Program-made: the position numbers and the translations under genes
NCBI GenBank assembly: GCA_947478785.1
Contig: CANJXI010000007.1
Span: 21,748 to 85,747 of the forward strand
DNA from: Caulobacteraceae bacterium
GTDB lineage: Bacteria > Pseudomonadota > Alphaproteobacteria > Caulobacterales > Caulobacteraceae
DNA: 64,000 bases
Reading direction: 5' to 3'
Shown here: positions 34,861 through 43,538 of the stretch, one piece after another
Numbering within the stretch: the first letter of the stretch is position 1
Layout: every line of letters starts with the position of its first letter
Notes under the pieces: model-generated
The model's database searches: none
Seen by the model: only the letters and a program-made list of their open reading frames with translations
Told to the model about the DNA's origin: nothing

Positions 34861-35064
34861 ATGAGCGCGGCCGTCACCCTTGCGATCTCGGCGGCCCTGC
34901 TGGCGCTGGCGCTGTTCGCCGGCTGGCGCGGGGCCCGGCCGCCCGACCCGATGCGGGGGCCAAGGCTCGTGCCCTGGCGCTTCATCATGCTGCTCGCGGC
35001 GACCGGCCTGCTGCCGATGATCGTCCACCTGGTGAACCTGGCGGGCTTCACCACGGGGCGTTAG
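34861..35064 (+). CDS. Small two-helix membrane protein, 67 aa
   Basis: A short inner-membrane protein: helix 1 VTLAISAALLALALFAGW, a basic Pro-rich loop (RGARPPDPMRGPRLVPWR), helix 2 MLLAATGLLPMIVHLVNLAG, and the tail FTTGR. It is divergent from podJ. A 7-bp hairpin CCTTCCG/CGGAAGG (34821-34839) lies in the leader. I recall similar short proteins in Caulobacter relatives, without a known function. The second dispersed repeat starts just after its stop. Confidence 0.75.
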   Translation: MSAAVTLAISAALLALALFAGWRGARPPDPMRGPRLVPWRFIMLLAATGLLPMIVHLVNLAGFTTGR

Positions 35065-35068
35065 GCCC

Positions 35069-35183
35069 CTAGAGCGCGTCAGGGTGAAGTGGATACCGGT
35101 TCACCCTGACGCGCTCTAAGCATTTGAAGATAGACCCTTTTCATCCGGTTCAAGCGATTCCACTTGAACCGGAAAGCGTCTAG
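35069..35183. repeat. Dispersed palindromic repeat, copy 2
   Basis: A 115-base element, the same as 17369-17484 apart from a few changes and one base of length. In this copy the first half is a perfect palindrome (TAGAGCGCGTCAGGGTGAA pairs with its complement). The second half pairs GGTTCAAG with CTTGAACC around GCGATTCC, which holds GATTC. It lies between two convergent genes, 4 bases after one stop and 16 bases before the next. Confidence 0.92.
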
Positions 35184-35199
35184 GCGGATCAAGCCGCGG

Positions 35200-36099
35200 T
35201 CAGCCCTTGACGGCCCGCTGAACCTTCTCCGCGAAGGCCCCGAACGCCTTCATGCCGTCGCAGAAGGCTGGCGGCGCGTAGATCAGGGTGGTGACGCCGA
35301 TCTCGGCGTAGCGCGGCGCGAGCGCCAGGGTCCTGTCCAGGTCCACGTCTCCGTGCTCGTCCTGGACGATGTTGGTGTAGGTCGCCACTTCCAGATCGTC
35401 GGGATTGCGTCCGGCCGCCTCGTGCGCCCGCCGGAACGCCCTGATCGGCTCGGCCAACTCCTGGAGATTGACGTTCATCGGTATCCAGCCGGCGCCGCAG
35501 TCGGCCATGCGCTGGAAATTCGCCGCCGTCCCCTTGATGCCGAGGATCACCGCAAGGTCCTTCCCCTGCGGCGGGAGGGGCCGCATGTTCAAGTCGTCGA
35601 AGCTGATGAACTCTCCATGGAAGCTCGCCGGCGCCTGGCCCCAGAGGGCTCGGCAGGCCTTCACCTGCTCCACCACCAGGTCGTAGCGCCCCTTCCAGGG
35701 GATGTTACAGGCGTCGAACTCCTCCTTTTGCCACCCGGCGCCCAGTCCCATCCATGCGCGGCCGCCCGACAGGCAGTCCAGGGAGGAAATCTGCTTGGCC
35801 AGCAGCAGGCTCGGCCGCAATGGCGCGAGCAGGATCCCGGCGCCCAGCCGGATGGATTTCGTGACGCCCGCCAGCCAGGCGAGCTGGACCATCGGCTCTA
35901 TGAAGGTCGATTGCGGTCCGACCGGTGATTTTCCGTACCGGCGCTCGAACTGCTCGATGTTGTTGGCCATCGCCAGGTGCTCGGGCAGGGTCAGGATGTC
36001 GACGCCGAGACTGTCGAGAATCCGCGCTGGCTCGGCCAGGCCGCGATAGCCATCCTCGAACCACCCATCCATCAAATAGAGCTGGATCGCAGATTTCAT
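35200..36099 (-). CDS. LLM-class flavin-dependent oxidoreductase
   Basis: A luciferase-like TIM-barrel enzyme of 299 residues using FMN or F420. The N-terminal GVDILTLPEHLAMANNIEQF, then SFIEPMVQLAWLAGV-like segments, and the segment GILLAPLRPSLLLAKQISSL are family features, as is GGRAWMGLGAGWQKEEFDAC. GGAGGGATAG precedes the ATG. It may oxidise or reduce a ketone, aldehyde or nitro compound. It stands alone, although oxidoreductases are common in this region. Confidence 0.9.
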   Translation of the reverse strand: MKSAIQLYLMDGWFEDGYRGLAEPARILDSLGVDILTLPEHLAMANNIEQFERRYGKSPVGPQSTFIEPMVQLAWLAGVTKSIRLGAGILLAPLRPSLLLAKQISSLDCLSGGRAWMGLGAGWQKEEFDACNIPWKGRYDLVVEQVKACRALWGQAPASFHGEFISFDDLNMRPLPPQGKDLAVILGIKGTAANFQRMADCGAGWIPMNVNLQELAEPIRAFRRAHEAAGRNPDDLEVATYTNIVQDEHGDVDLDRTLALAPRYAEIGVTTLIYAPPAFCDGMKAFGAFAEKVQRAVKG

Positions 36100-36176
36100 C
36101 GCCTATCCCTCCGCGGCGTCGGCGTCAGGGCCCTGCGCGCCGCGGGCCAATGCTCACACCTTTCCGTCGAGCCCGT

Positions 36177-37850
36177 CTACGCGGCGTCGGCCAGCCGGGG
36201 CGGCTCTTCCGTGCGCCGGGGGCGCTTGGCCAGGCTCGAGACGCCGCCCGAGGACAGGAGGCCCACGTCGGCCATCAGCAGCGGGATGACCCACTTGTGG
36301 GGCCCGGCGATATAGCGCGGCTGCCAGAGCGGGTCGTACTTGTCCTTGTACCGGCGGACGCCCTGGAAATTGTAGATCTCCTCGCCGCGCTCGAAGAGCA
36401 GGTTGCCGACCCGGCTCATGATCGGGGCGAGCGGGCGGTCCTCGAGGCCGGCCAGCGGGGCCATGCCGAACTCGAAGGCCTCGTAGCCCTGCGCCTGACC
36501 CCAGGCGATCAGCTCCACGAACAGGTAGTCCATGATGTTCTTGGGCGCGGCGTCCGAATAGCGCATCAGGTCCATGGAAAAGGCGCTGCGCACGGCGGTG
36601 GTCCAGAGCGTGGCGAAAGCCACCGGACGGCCGCCCTGGCGGACCAGCGCCACCGGGAACTCGGCCACGTAGCCCGGCCAGAAGCCGCCCATGGAAAAGC
36701 CCTTCTCGCCGCCCGCGTGCTGGGCCAGCCATTCGTCGGAGATCGCCTGCAGGTCGGGGAGGAGCGCCTCCACCGCCTGGCCGTGGAGGATCTCGAAGGT
36801 CGCCCCCTCCTCGGCCGCCTTGCGCCAGGCGCGGCGCAGGTTGCCGCGCTTGCGGCCCTCGATGGAGAAGCTCTCCAGGGGCACCGCGGCGGATTCGCCC
36901 ACCTTCTGGATGGAGAAGCCCAGCTCGACGATGTCGGGCAGGTCCTCGGCGGCCAGGCCATAGACGCCGGGTCGGGCGGCATGAGCGTCGGCCAGTTCGC
37001 GGAAGCGCCACAGCAGTTCCAGCCGCTCCTCGCGCCGCCCAACCGGGCCGCCCAGCGCCACCCAGGTGCGGCCGCGCACGCCGAACATCAGGAAGCTGTC
37101 GCCCGAGGCCGAGAACAGGAAGCGCTTGTCGCCGAGCAGCGCCAGGTTGGAGCCGGGCTCGGCCACCTCGGCGCGGGCCAGGATGTCGCGCACCCGCTTG
37201 AAGTCGGGGTCGGCCTCGCCCACCACGGGCGGGGTCGCCGCCGTGGCGAAGAGGTGCCACAGGCCGAAGCCGAAGAGGCCGATGGCGGCGCCCGCCCAGG
37301 CGCGCATGGCGCGGGCCGCGTCGGCGTCGGCCATCACCTTCCACCAGGGCCGGTCGGCATAGTCGCTGTGCTGGAAGGACCAGATGCCGAGCAGACCCAC
37401 GCCGGCCAGGGCGCAGACGGCGGAGAGCAGCCAGCCGGGCGTGATCTCCATTCGCGTCAGCCGCGAAATCCTGGGGAACGCCCCTCGGAACGGCGCCAGC
37501 AGGACGGCCAGCACCACGAGGAACGCGGTCTCCTCCCAGTTGAAGCCCTTCAGCAGGGCCAGGCTGGCGGCGGCCAGCAGGACGCCCATGGTCGCCGCCC
37601 AGGCCGCGTCGAGCCGGGCGCGCAGGCCGAACGCCAGCATGACCAGGGCCAGCCCCAGGATCGAGGAGATGAAGTGGCTGGCCTCGATCAGATAGACCGG
37701 GGTCACCTGGATCAGGCGCATGAACCGCACGGGCTCCGACGGCGTCGCGCCGGAGGCCAGCAGCTCAACGCCGGCGGCCATCGTCAGGATCGCCGCGGTC
37801 CACGGGGCGGCGGCGAAGACGGCCGGCTTGAGGTCTCGGATGAAGCGCAT
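36177..37850 (-). CDS. MprF-like phosphatidylglycerol lysyltransferase-domain protein
   Basis: An inner-membrane protein with about six N-terminal helices and a C-terminal cytoplasmic DUF2156-type domain. In that domain GDKRFLFSASGDSFLMFGVR, YGLAAEDLPDIVELGFSIQK and RRAWRKAAEEGATFEI are typical of MprF. The later MDYLFVELIAWGQAQGYEAF and FQGVRRYKDKYDPLWQPRY are also family-like. MprF proteins add amino acids to phosphatidylglycerol. Here the membrane part is shorter than in full MprF, so transfer to other lipids is possible. I chose ATG 37850; an ATG 24 codons upstream is an alternative. Confidence 0.88.
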   Translation of the reverse strand: MRFIRDLKPAVFAAAPWTAAILTMAAGVELLASGATPSEPVRFMRLIQVTPVYLIEASHFISSILGLALVMLAFGLRARLDAAWAATMGVLLAAASLALLKGFNWEETAFLVVLAVLLAPFRGAFPRISRLTRMEITPGWLLSAVCALAGVGLLGIWSFQHSDYADRPWWKVMADADAARAMRAWAGAAIGLFGFGLWHLFATAATPPVVGEADPDFKRVRDILARAEVAEPGSNLALLGDKRFLFSASGDSFLMFGVRGRTWVALGGPVGRREERLELLWRFRELADAHAARPGVYGLAAEDLPDIVELGFSIQKVGESAAVPLESFSIEGRKRGNLRRAWRKAAEEGATFEILHGQAVEALLPDLQAISDEWLAQHAGGEKGFSMGGFWPGYVAEFPVALVRQGGRPVAFATLWTTAVRSAFSMDLMRYSDAAPKNIMDYLFVELIAWGQAQGYEAFEFGMAPLAGLEDRPLAPIMSRVGNLLFERGEEIYNFQGVRRYKDKYDPLWQPRYIAGPHKWVIPLLMADVGLLSSGGVSSLAKRPRRTEEPPRLADAA

Positions 37851-37975
37851 CGGGCGTCTTATAACCGCGTTTTCGCCCCCGGTGGCGCTGCAAACGTCCG
37901 CTTGCCCGGCTTGCCCCGGCATGGCGCGCGGCTAAGGTGGCCGCCAAGCGCCCATCGAGGCCCGGGGAGCCGCAC

Positions 37976-39202
37976 ATGACAGACACCGGCGGCGACCTCG
38001 AAGCCTTCCGAACCGATCTGCGCGGCTGGCTTGAGACCGCGTACCCGGCCGAGTTGCGCGCGGCGACCCCCAGGACCGATCCGGAAGCCATCTGGGGCGG
38101 CCGCGCCTTCCTGGGCTCGCAGGATCCGCACGCTGTCTGGATACGCCGCGCCGCGGAGAGAGGTCTCACCGCGCCCGCGTGGCCCGCGAAGTTCGGCGGC
38201 GGCGGCCTGTCGCCCGAGCAGGTCCGCGTGTTCGACCAGGAGATGGAGCGCGGCGGATACCGCCGTCCGCTGGCGTCCTTCGGCCTGTGGATGCTGGGGC
38301 CCGTGCTTATGGAATACGGCAGCGACGCCCAGCAGCGCGAGCACCTGCCGAAGATCACCCGGGGTGAGATTCGCTGGTGCCAGGGCTATTCCGAGCCCGG
38401 CGCGGGGTCGGACCTGGCGGGCCTGGCCACCCGCTGCGAGGACGGCGGCGACCACTGGCTGATCAACGGCTCGAAGATCTGGACCAGCTACGCCGACCGG
38501 GCCGACTGGTGCTTCTGCCTGGTCCGGACGGACGCCGCGAGGAAGCACGGGGGCATCTCCTTCGTGCTGATCGACATGGCGACCCCAGGGGTCGAGACGC
38601 GTCCGATCGCGCTGATCAGCGGCGAGAGCCCGTTCTGCGAGACCTTCTTCACCGACGTGCGGATCCCCAAGGACAACCTGGTGGGCGAGGTCAACGGCGG
38701 GTGGGAGATCGCCAAACGCCTCCTGCAGTACGAGCGGCAGAACATCTCCGGCGGGTTCGGTCAAGGCGGCGGCGCGGGCGGCGCGGCCGGCGACCTGGCC
38801 GACATCGCCCTGCACTATGTGGGCGGCCAGGACGGACGGCTGGCCGACCCCGACCTGCGGCGGCGGATCATCGTGAACCAGATGGATTCCCAGGCCCTGC
38901 GCCAGACCCTGGCGCGGACGGCGGCGGAGGCGCGCGCCGCGAACGGACCCTCGGCGGCGACCTCGATCATCAAATACGCCGCCGCCGAACTGGCCAAGGA
39001 CCGCGCCGAGCTGATGGTCGAGGCCATGGGCGGCCAGGGCCTGGGCTGGGCCGGCGACGGCTTCGGCCCCGATGAGGCGCGGGCGGTCCGAGGATGGCTC
39101 AGGACCAAGGCCAATTCGATCGAGGGCGGCACCTCGGAGGTCAACCTGAACGTCATCGCCAAGCGGGTCCTGGGCCTGCCCGATCCGAAGCCGGCCGGCT
39201 GA
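37976..39202 (+). CDS. Acyl-CoA dehydrogenase family protein (1 of 3)
   Basis: FAD-dependent dehydrogenase of acyl-CoA thioesters, 408 residues. It shows QGYSEPGAGSDLAGLATRCE (the flavin/substrate loop), WLINGSKIWTSYADRADWCF and a C-terminal SIEGGTSEVNLNVIAKRVLG, in which the Glu before GGT is at the usual catalytic place. GGGGAG precedes the ATG at 37976. It heads a run of three such genes in the same direction, with 82- and 36-base gaps. A Gly/Ala-rich segment GFGQGGGAGGAAGDLAD near the middle is unusual. Confidence 0.93.
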   Translation: MTDTGGDLEAFRTDLRGWLETAYPAELRAATPRTDPEAIWGGRAFLGSQDPHAVWIRRAAERGLTAPAWPAKFGGGGLSPEQVRVFDQEMERGGYRRPLASFGLWMLGPVLMEYGSDAQQREHLPKITRGEIRWCQGYSEPGAGSDLAGLATRCEDGGDHWLINGSKIWTSYADRADWCFCLVRTDAARKHGGISFVLIDMATPGVETRPIALISGESPFCETFFTDVRIPKDNLVGEVNGGWEIAKRLLQYERQNISGGFGQGGGAGGAAGDLADIALHYVGGQDGRLADPDLRRRIIVNQMDSQALRQTLARTAAEARAANGPSAATSIIKYAAAELAKDRAELMVEAMGGQGLGWAGDGFGPDEARAVRGWLRTKANSIEGGTSEVNLNVIAKRVLGLPDPKPAG

Positions 39203-39284
39203 ATCGCGCTTGGCCGCCGCCGCCGCTTTGCGGCGAAGGCGCGGGCCGATATGAAGGATTTCGGAGTTTCGGGAGCGGATTTGA

Positions 39285-40499
39285 ATGGCTGATGCTGGCG
39301 CGACGGACCTCGAGGCCTTCCGCGGCGAGGCGCGGGCGTGGATCGCGGCCAATTTCCCGCCTTCGCTGAAGGGCGGGACGAGCCTTCTGCTGCGCGACGA
39401 CGGCCGCAAGGCCACGCCGGAGCAGGACGCGTGGCGCAAGGCCGTGGGCGAGAAGGGGTGGGGCGCGCCCAGTTGGCCCAAGGCCTACGGCGGCGGCGGG
39501 CTGTCGCGCGAGGAAGCGGGCGTCCTGCAGCAGGAACTGAACCGGGTTGGGGCCTACAACCCGATCATCAGCCTGGGCACGGTCATGTTCGGCCCGACGC
39601 TGCTGGAATACGGCACGGAAGCCCAGAAGCTGGAGCACATCCCGCCGATCGTGCGCGGCGAGGTGCTCTGGTGCCAGGGGTTCAGCGAGCCCGGCGCGGG
39701 CTCCGACCTCGCCAGCCTGCAGATGAAGGCCGAGGACAAGGGCGACCACTTTGTCCTCAACGGCCAGAAGATATGGACCAGCGGCGCGCAGTTCGCCGAC
39801 TGGTGCTTTTGCCTCATCCGCACCGACACCAGCAAGAAGCAGGACGGCATCTCCTTCGTCCTGCTGCCGATCCACCAGCCGGGGGTCGAAGTCCGGCCCA
39901 TCCCCCTGATCTCGGGCGCCTCGCTGTTCTGCGAGATGTTCTTCACCGACGCGATCGCCCAGAAGAAGGATCTGGTCGGGCCGTTGAACGGCGGCTGGGC
40001 GGTAGGCAAGCGGCTGTTGCAGCACGAGCGGTCGGGACTGTCCGGCGGCGGCACCAGCACGCTCTTTGGCACGGCCACGCCGCTGGACGTCCTGGCCAAG
40101 ACCTATGTGGGGACCGACGAACAGGGCCGGATCGCCGACGCCGACCTGCGCAGCCGGATCATGGCCTACGCCATCGACATGCGCGCCTATCAGCAGACCG
40201 CGACGCGCGCGATGCTGGAAGCCAAGAGCAACGCCGGCCCCAGCGCGGCCATCTCGATCATGAAGAACGCGGGCGCCCGGCTGACCAAGCGGCGCGCCGA
40301 CCTGGCCATCGAGATCCTGGGCTCGCAGGGCCTGGGCTGGGAAGGCGCCGAATATACCGACGACGAGATCATCGCCATCCGCGGCTGGCTGTTCGGCCGC
40401 GCCTCCACGATCTTCGGCGGCACCGATGAAGTGCAGGACAACATCATCGCCAAACGGATCCTTGGCCTGCCGGACCCGGCGAAGGGCGTCGGGCCATAA
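39285..40499 (+). CDS. Acyl-CoA dehydrogenase family protein (2 of 3)
   Basis: A paralogue of the preceding gene, 404 residues, with QGFSEPGAGSDLASLQMKAE, FVLNGQKIWTSGAQFADWCF and a C-terminal TIFGGTDEVQDNIIAKRILG. At the position where gene 1 has Glu before GGT this one has Phe, so its catalytic base must lie elsewhere or in a partner. The third dehydrogenase gene follows after 36 bases, as in heteromeric acyl-CoA dehydrogenases of steroid or ring side-chain breakdown. Confidence 0.93.
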   Translation: MADAGATDLEAFRGEARAWIAANFPPSLKGGTSLLLRDDGRKATPEQDAWRKAVGEKGWGAPSWPKAYGGGGLSREEAGVLQQELNRVGAYNPIISLGTVMFGPTLLEYGTEAQKLEHIPPIVRGEVLWCQGFSEPGAGSDLASLQMKAEDKGDHFVLNGQKIWTSGAQFADWCFCLIRTDTSKKQDGISFVLLPIHQPGVEVRPIPLISGASLFCEMFFTDAIAQKKDLVGPLNGGWAVGKRLLQHERSGLSGGGTSTLFGTATPLDVLAKTYVGTDEQGRIADADLRSRIMAYAIDMRAYQQTATRAMLEAKSNAGPSAAISIMKNAGARLTKRRADLAIEILGSQGLGWEGAEYTDDEIIAIRGWLFGRASTIFGGTDEVQDNIIAKRILGLPDPAKGVGP

Positions 40500-40535
40500 C
40501 TTGAAGACCATAAGACTTTCACGAGGAAACACCCC

Positions 40536-41624
40536 ATGGCGGTGCTGAGCGAAGAACAGAGCATGCTGCGCGACGCGGCGAAGAGCTGGGTCCAGGAAAG
40601 GAGCCCGGTCACCGCCTTTCGCAAGATGCGCGATTCCGGCGTGGCGGTGGGCTACGACGCCGACGCCTGGAACGAGATGGCGGCCATGGGCTGGGCCGGG
40701 GTCATCGTCCCGGAGGACCATGGCGGCTCCAACTTCGGCTACCTGTCGCTGGGGCTGGTGCTGGAAGAGCTCGGCCGCACGCTGACGGCCTCGCCGCTGC
40801 TGGCCTCGGCCCTGGGGGCGGCCTCGGCCCTGATCCTGGGCGGCTCGGACGCGCAGAAGGAGGCCTGGCTGCCCAAGATCGCCGAGGGCGCGGCGGTGGG
40901 CGCGCTGGCCATCGACGAGGGGCCGCACCATGCGCCCGACCGGGCCGCGGCCACATACACGGACGGGATGCTGAGCGGGCGGAAGGTCTTCGTGCTGGAG
41001 GGCATGGCCGCCGACATCCTGGTGGTCTCGGCCAGGGGTTCGGACGGCGTCGGTCTCTATCTCGTGCGCGGGGACGATCCCGGCGTGACGCGCAACCGCC
41101 TGTCGCTGGCCGATAGCCGCGGCGCCGCCAACATCACCTTCTCCGACGCGGCGGCCGAGCCCCTGAGCGGCGGCTACGAGCTCGTGGAAAAGGTGCTGGA
41201 CCGCGTCCGCGCGGGCCTCGCGGCCGAGATGCTGGGATCGGCCACCCAGGCCTTCGAGACGACGCTCGACTACCTGAAGGTCCGCGTGCAGTTCGGCCAG
41301 GTGATCGGCTCGTTCCAGGCCCTGCAGCACCGCGCGGCCAAGATGTTCACCGAGCTGGAGCTCGCCCGGTCCGCCGTGGAGGCGGCGCTGGCGGCCATCG
41401 ACGCCGACAGCCCCGAAACGCCGGAGCTGGTCAGCTTGGCCAAGGCCAAGATGGGCGACACCTTCCACCTGGTCTCCAACGAGATGATCCAGATGCACGG
41501 CGGCATCGGCATGACCGACGCCCACGACGCGGGGTTCTATCTCAAGCGGGCGCGGGCGGCGGAGGCGGCGTTCGGCAACCAGGCCTTCCACCGGGACCGC
41601 TACGCGCGAATCCACGGATATTGA
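40536..41624 (+). CDS. Acyl-CoA dehydrogenase family protein (3 of 3)
   Basis: A shorter (362-residue), more divergent paralogue. The N-terminal SEEQSMLRDAAKSWVQERSP, the middle VIVPEDHGGSNFGYLSLGLV and the late IQMHGGIGMTDAHDAGFYLK are diagnostic. It lacks the GGTxE motif near the end. This branch typically pairs with a normal subunit to form alpha2-beta2 enzymes, so it may be the partner of gene 2. ACGAGGAAA is the likely ribosome site. Confidence 0.92.
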   Translation: MAVLSEEQSMLRDAAKSWVQERSPVTAFRKMRDSGVAVGYDADAWNEMAAMGWAGVIVPEDHGGSNFGYLSLGLVLEELGRTLTASPLLASALGAASALILGGSDAQKEAWLPKIAEGAAVGALAIDEGPHHAPDRAAATYTDGMLSGRKVFVLEGMAADILVVSARGSDGVGLYLVRGDDPGVTRNRLSLADSRGAANITFSDAAAEPLSGGYELVEKVLDRVRAGLAAEMLGSATQAFETTLDYLKVRVQFGQVIGSFQALQHRAAKMFTELELARSAVEAALAAIDADSPETPELVSLAKAKMGDTFHLVSNEMIQMHGGIGMTDAHDAGFYLKRARAAEAAFGNQAFHRDRYARIHGY

Positions 41625-41639
41625 TCCGCAACGGCCTCG

Positions 41640-41664
41640 GGAGCCTCAAGCTGCGCTGTGCGTT
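41640..41664 (+). promoter_or_regulatory. Possible EcfG-type promoter
   Basis: GGAGC, 16 bases, then CGTT, ending 50 bases before the lipoprotein ATG. The general-stress sigma factor of alphaproteobacteria uses GGAAC-N16/17-CGTT; there is one mismatch here. This is weak evidence. Confidence 0.3.
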
Positions 41665-41714
41665 TGAGGAGCCGTTGCGTCCCGATAGGGGGCGCCGCAA
41701 ACTTGGAGACCCCC

Positions 41715-42017
41715 ATGCGCTTTTCCCCGACCCTCGCCGCCGCAGTTGCGGTCCTGGCCCTGGCCGCCTGTTCCAAGAAGACCGAGGCTGAGGCCAGTGC
41801 ATCGGCTGACCACGCCAGCGAAGCGGTCCAGTCCGCCGCCTCGGACACTGCCGCCAACACCCAGGCCGCCACAGCCAGCACCGCCGCCGCCGTGGACAGG
41901 GCGGCGGCGAACACGTCCGCGGCCGCCAACAAGGCCGCCGCCAGCACCGAGGCCGCCGCGGAAAAGGCCGGGCGCAAGATGGACGCCGCGGCGGACGCCG
42001 CCGCCGAGCAGCACTAG
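41715..42017 (+). CDS. Small Ala-rich lipoprotein
   Basis: A lipoprotein of 100 residues: signal MRFSPTLAAAVAVLALAAC with lipobox LAAC, the Cys at 19. The mature protein is a repetitive Ala-rich helix (SAASDTAANTQAATASTAAA, then NKAAASTEAAAEKAGRKMDA) with heptad-like spacing, so probably a coiled coil in the periplasm. A GGAG site precedes the ATG. An Lpp-like spacer role or a stress role is possible, but unproven. Confidence 0.82.
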   Translation: MRFSPTLAAAVAVLALAACSKKTEAEASASADHASEAVQSAASDTAANTQAATASTAAAVDRAAANTSAAANKAAASTEAAAEKAGRKMDAAADAAAEQH

Positions 42018-42088
42018 GTCCAGCCTCATCGTCGATCGTCTTGTCCGGGCGATGACGGTCGTTAAGTCAAACCGCCGTCCCGATCAAC

Positions 42089-42283
42089 CTACCGATGGCA
42101 GGCGCCGGGCATGCTGAGGACCTGCCGGTCGCCGTCGAAGACCTCGACGTAGGACGCGCTGGCGTGGTCGGCGGCGACGCGGGCGGCATGGTCGGCGGCG
42201 GCGGAATCGGCCGAGAGCTCATGCATCTCGAACGATGTCGCGTCGCCGTCGCCCCGGCGCAGGAAGAAAGTATAGAGAGCCAC
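42089..42283 (-). CDS. Small hypothetical protein, 64 aa
   Basis: Starts GTG at 42283 (MALYTFFLRRGDGDATSFEM-like after the initial Met) with AAGGA eight bases upstream. The rest is SADSAAADHAARVAADHASA, then YVEVFDGDRQVLSMPGACHR. It is soluble and histidine-rich. The design, short strands around a helix rich in Asp, Ala and His, is familiar from many small alphaproteobacterial proteins of unknown role. I do not recognise a domain. Confidence 0.65.
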   Translation of the reverse strand: MALYTFFLRRGDGDATSFEMHELSADSAAADHAARVAADHASASYVEVFDGDRQVLSMPGACHR

Positions 42284-42457
42284 GGTATGCGTCCTTGCGG
42301 CGGACCAGGTCCGTCGAGGCGTGAAATCTAGGCCGCGGAGCCTGACCACAGGATGAACGGCGCGGATGGCGTCCCGTCACCCGCCCGGCACGCAATTTGA
42401 AACAACTTCGTTCGCCGACCCGTATCGGAACAGTCGGCTCTGACGAGGGAGACTCCC

Positions 42458-42640
42458 ATGACGTCCGCAGTTGTCGCGCGTAATCGGTCCAACACCCTTG
42501 AATATCTCGTCCGCAACGCTGGCGCGGACAAGTGGGCGGAGAACGCCGATGCGGCGGCCCGCTTCCAGACCCTGCGGGAAGCCACCCGCGAGGCCATGCG
42601 CCTGCCCAGCGCCGTCCGCGCCTTCGCGATGCCCGGCTGA
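42458..42640 (+). CDS. Small hypothetical protein, 60 aa
   Basis: A helical basic protein (MTSAVVARNRSNTLEYLVRN, then AGADKWAENADAAARFQTLR, then EATREAMRLPSAVRAFAMPG). AGGGAGA lies before the ATG. It has no membrane helix or cysteines. The natural composition and ribosome site support it; the function is unknown. Confidence 0.6.
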   Translation: MTSAVVARNRSNTLEYLVRNAGADKWAENADAAARFQTLREATREAMRLPSAVRAFAMPG

Positions 42641-42793
42641 CCGCTTCACCGATCAGCTCCCCATAGGTAGCAGAAATATATGATTCCCTCTTGGCGAGAG
42701 CTGACGGGGTGATAGCCTAGCGCCGCATCGCAAGTCGGGGCGCCAGGCCATGGTCTTCACCGGCCAATCCATCCCAGACCGGAGCATCGGCCG

Positions 42794-43141
42794 GTGACCG
42801 TCCTCGACATCGGCCGCCACGTTCAGGCCGGCCTGGGCGCCTGGCTCGCGGCGTTGGCCGCCATCGTCTTCTACCAGATCATCACCAATCCGGACCGCCT
42901 GCGCGGCCTCTTCCGCACCGGTTACGGCCCCGCCGAGCCCGAGCGCATCCAGCTCGTCGCGGTGTTCGGTTTCGCGACCGGCGCCTATGTCCTGGAGGCG
43001 GTGAAGATGCTGAACGCGCCGGGCCTGCCCACGCGGATGCCCGAGGTCCCGCAATACCTGCTGACGGTGCTGACGGGCAGCCAGGCGGTGTACCTGGCCG
43101 GCAAGACCACCCACACGCTGAACGCGCGGAGGAACCCCTGA
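42794..43141 (+). CDS. Three-helix membrane protein, first gene of nuclease operon
   Basis: An inner-membrane protein of 115 residues. Helices are GLGAWLAALAAIVFYQII, IQLVAVFGFATGAYVLEAV and YLLTVLTGSQAVYLAG. The end, VPQYLLTVLTGSQAVYLAGK, parallels IPDSVLALLGISGGSYVISK of the next gene, and PERIQLV parallels LSRFQFL there, so the two appear to be related. GTG start. Its stop overlaps the next start (TGATG). I do not recognise a characterised family. Confidence 0.75.
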   Translation: MTVLDIGRHVQAGLGAWLAALAAIVFYQIITNPDRLRGLFRTGYGPAEPERIQLVAVFGFATGAYVLEAVKMLNAPGLPTRMPEVPQYLLTVLTGSQAVYLAGKTTHTLNARRNP

Positions 43142-43533
43142 TGGAACCTTGGTACGACCTGCCGGTGGTGATCGCGGTGGTGATCCTGCTGGTCATCCTT
43201 GGAATGGCGCTGGTGGTCCTCTGGAAGATCGTCACCAACCGGATCGACCTCACCTATCTGATCGCCGAGCCGGACAACAAGGCGAGCCTGTCGCGCTTCC
43301 AGTTCCTGATCTTCACCTTCGTGGTGGCGGGGGTGTTCCTGCTGCTCTGCATCGAGAGCGGAACCTTCGTGAACATCCCCGACAGCGTGCTGGCGCTGCT
43401 GGGGATCAGCGGCGGCAGTTATGTGATCTCCAAGGGCATCTCGGCCAACGCCAGCAAGTCCAACCCCAACACCGAGGCCAAGGGCGCGCCGAACGCGGAA
43501 AACGTGGAGCCCAACCCGCCCAAGCAGGCTTGA
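43141..43533 (+). CDS. Two-helix membrane protein with GISGGSY motif
   Basis: A 130-residue inner-membrane protein: helices VVIAVVILLVILGMALVVLW and FLIFTFVVAGVFLLLCIE, then PDSVLALLGISGGSYVISKG, likely a further membrane-dipping segment, and a hydrophilic Asn/Lys-rich tail (NASKSNPNTEAKGAPNAENV). The block LSRFQFLIFTF plus LLGISGGSYVISK is one I have seen in membrane proteins of unknown function, including some in putative conflict loci. Its start overlaps the previous stop, and the nuclease gene starts six bases after its stop. Confidence 0.75.
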   Translation: MEPWYDLPVVIAVVILLVILGMALVVLWKIVTNRIDLTYLIAEPDNKASLSRFQFLIFTFVVAGVFLLLCIESGTFVNIPDSVLALLGISGGSYVISKGISANASKSNPNTEAKGAPNAENVEPNPPKQA

Positions 43534-43538
43534 GGCCC

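Noticed and set aside
39153..41615. Leftward 820-codon frame over the acyl-CoA dehydrogenase genes
   Set aside because: Antisense of three well-defined enzymes; no recognisable domain.
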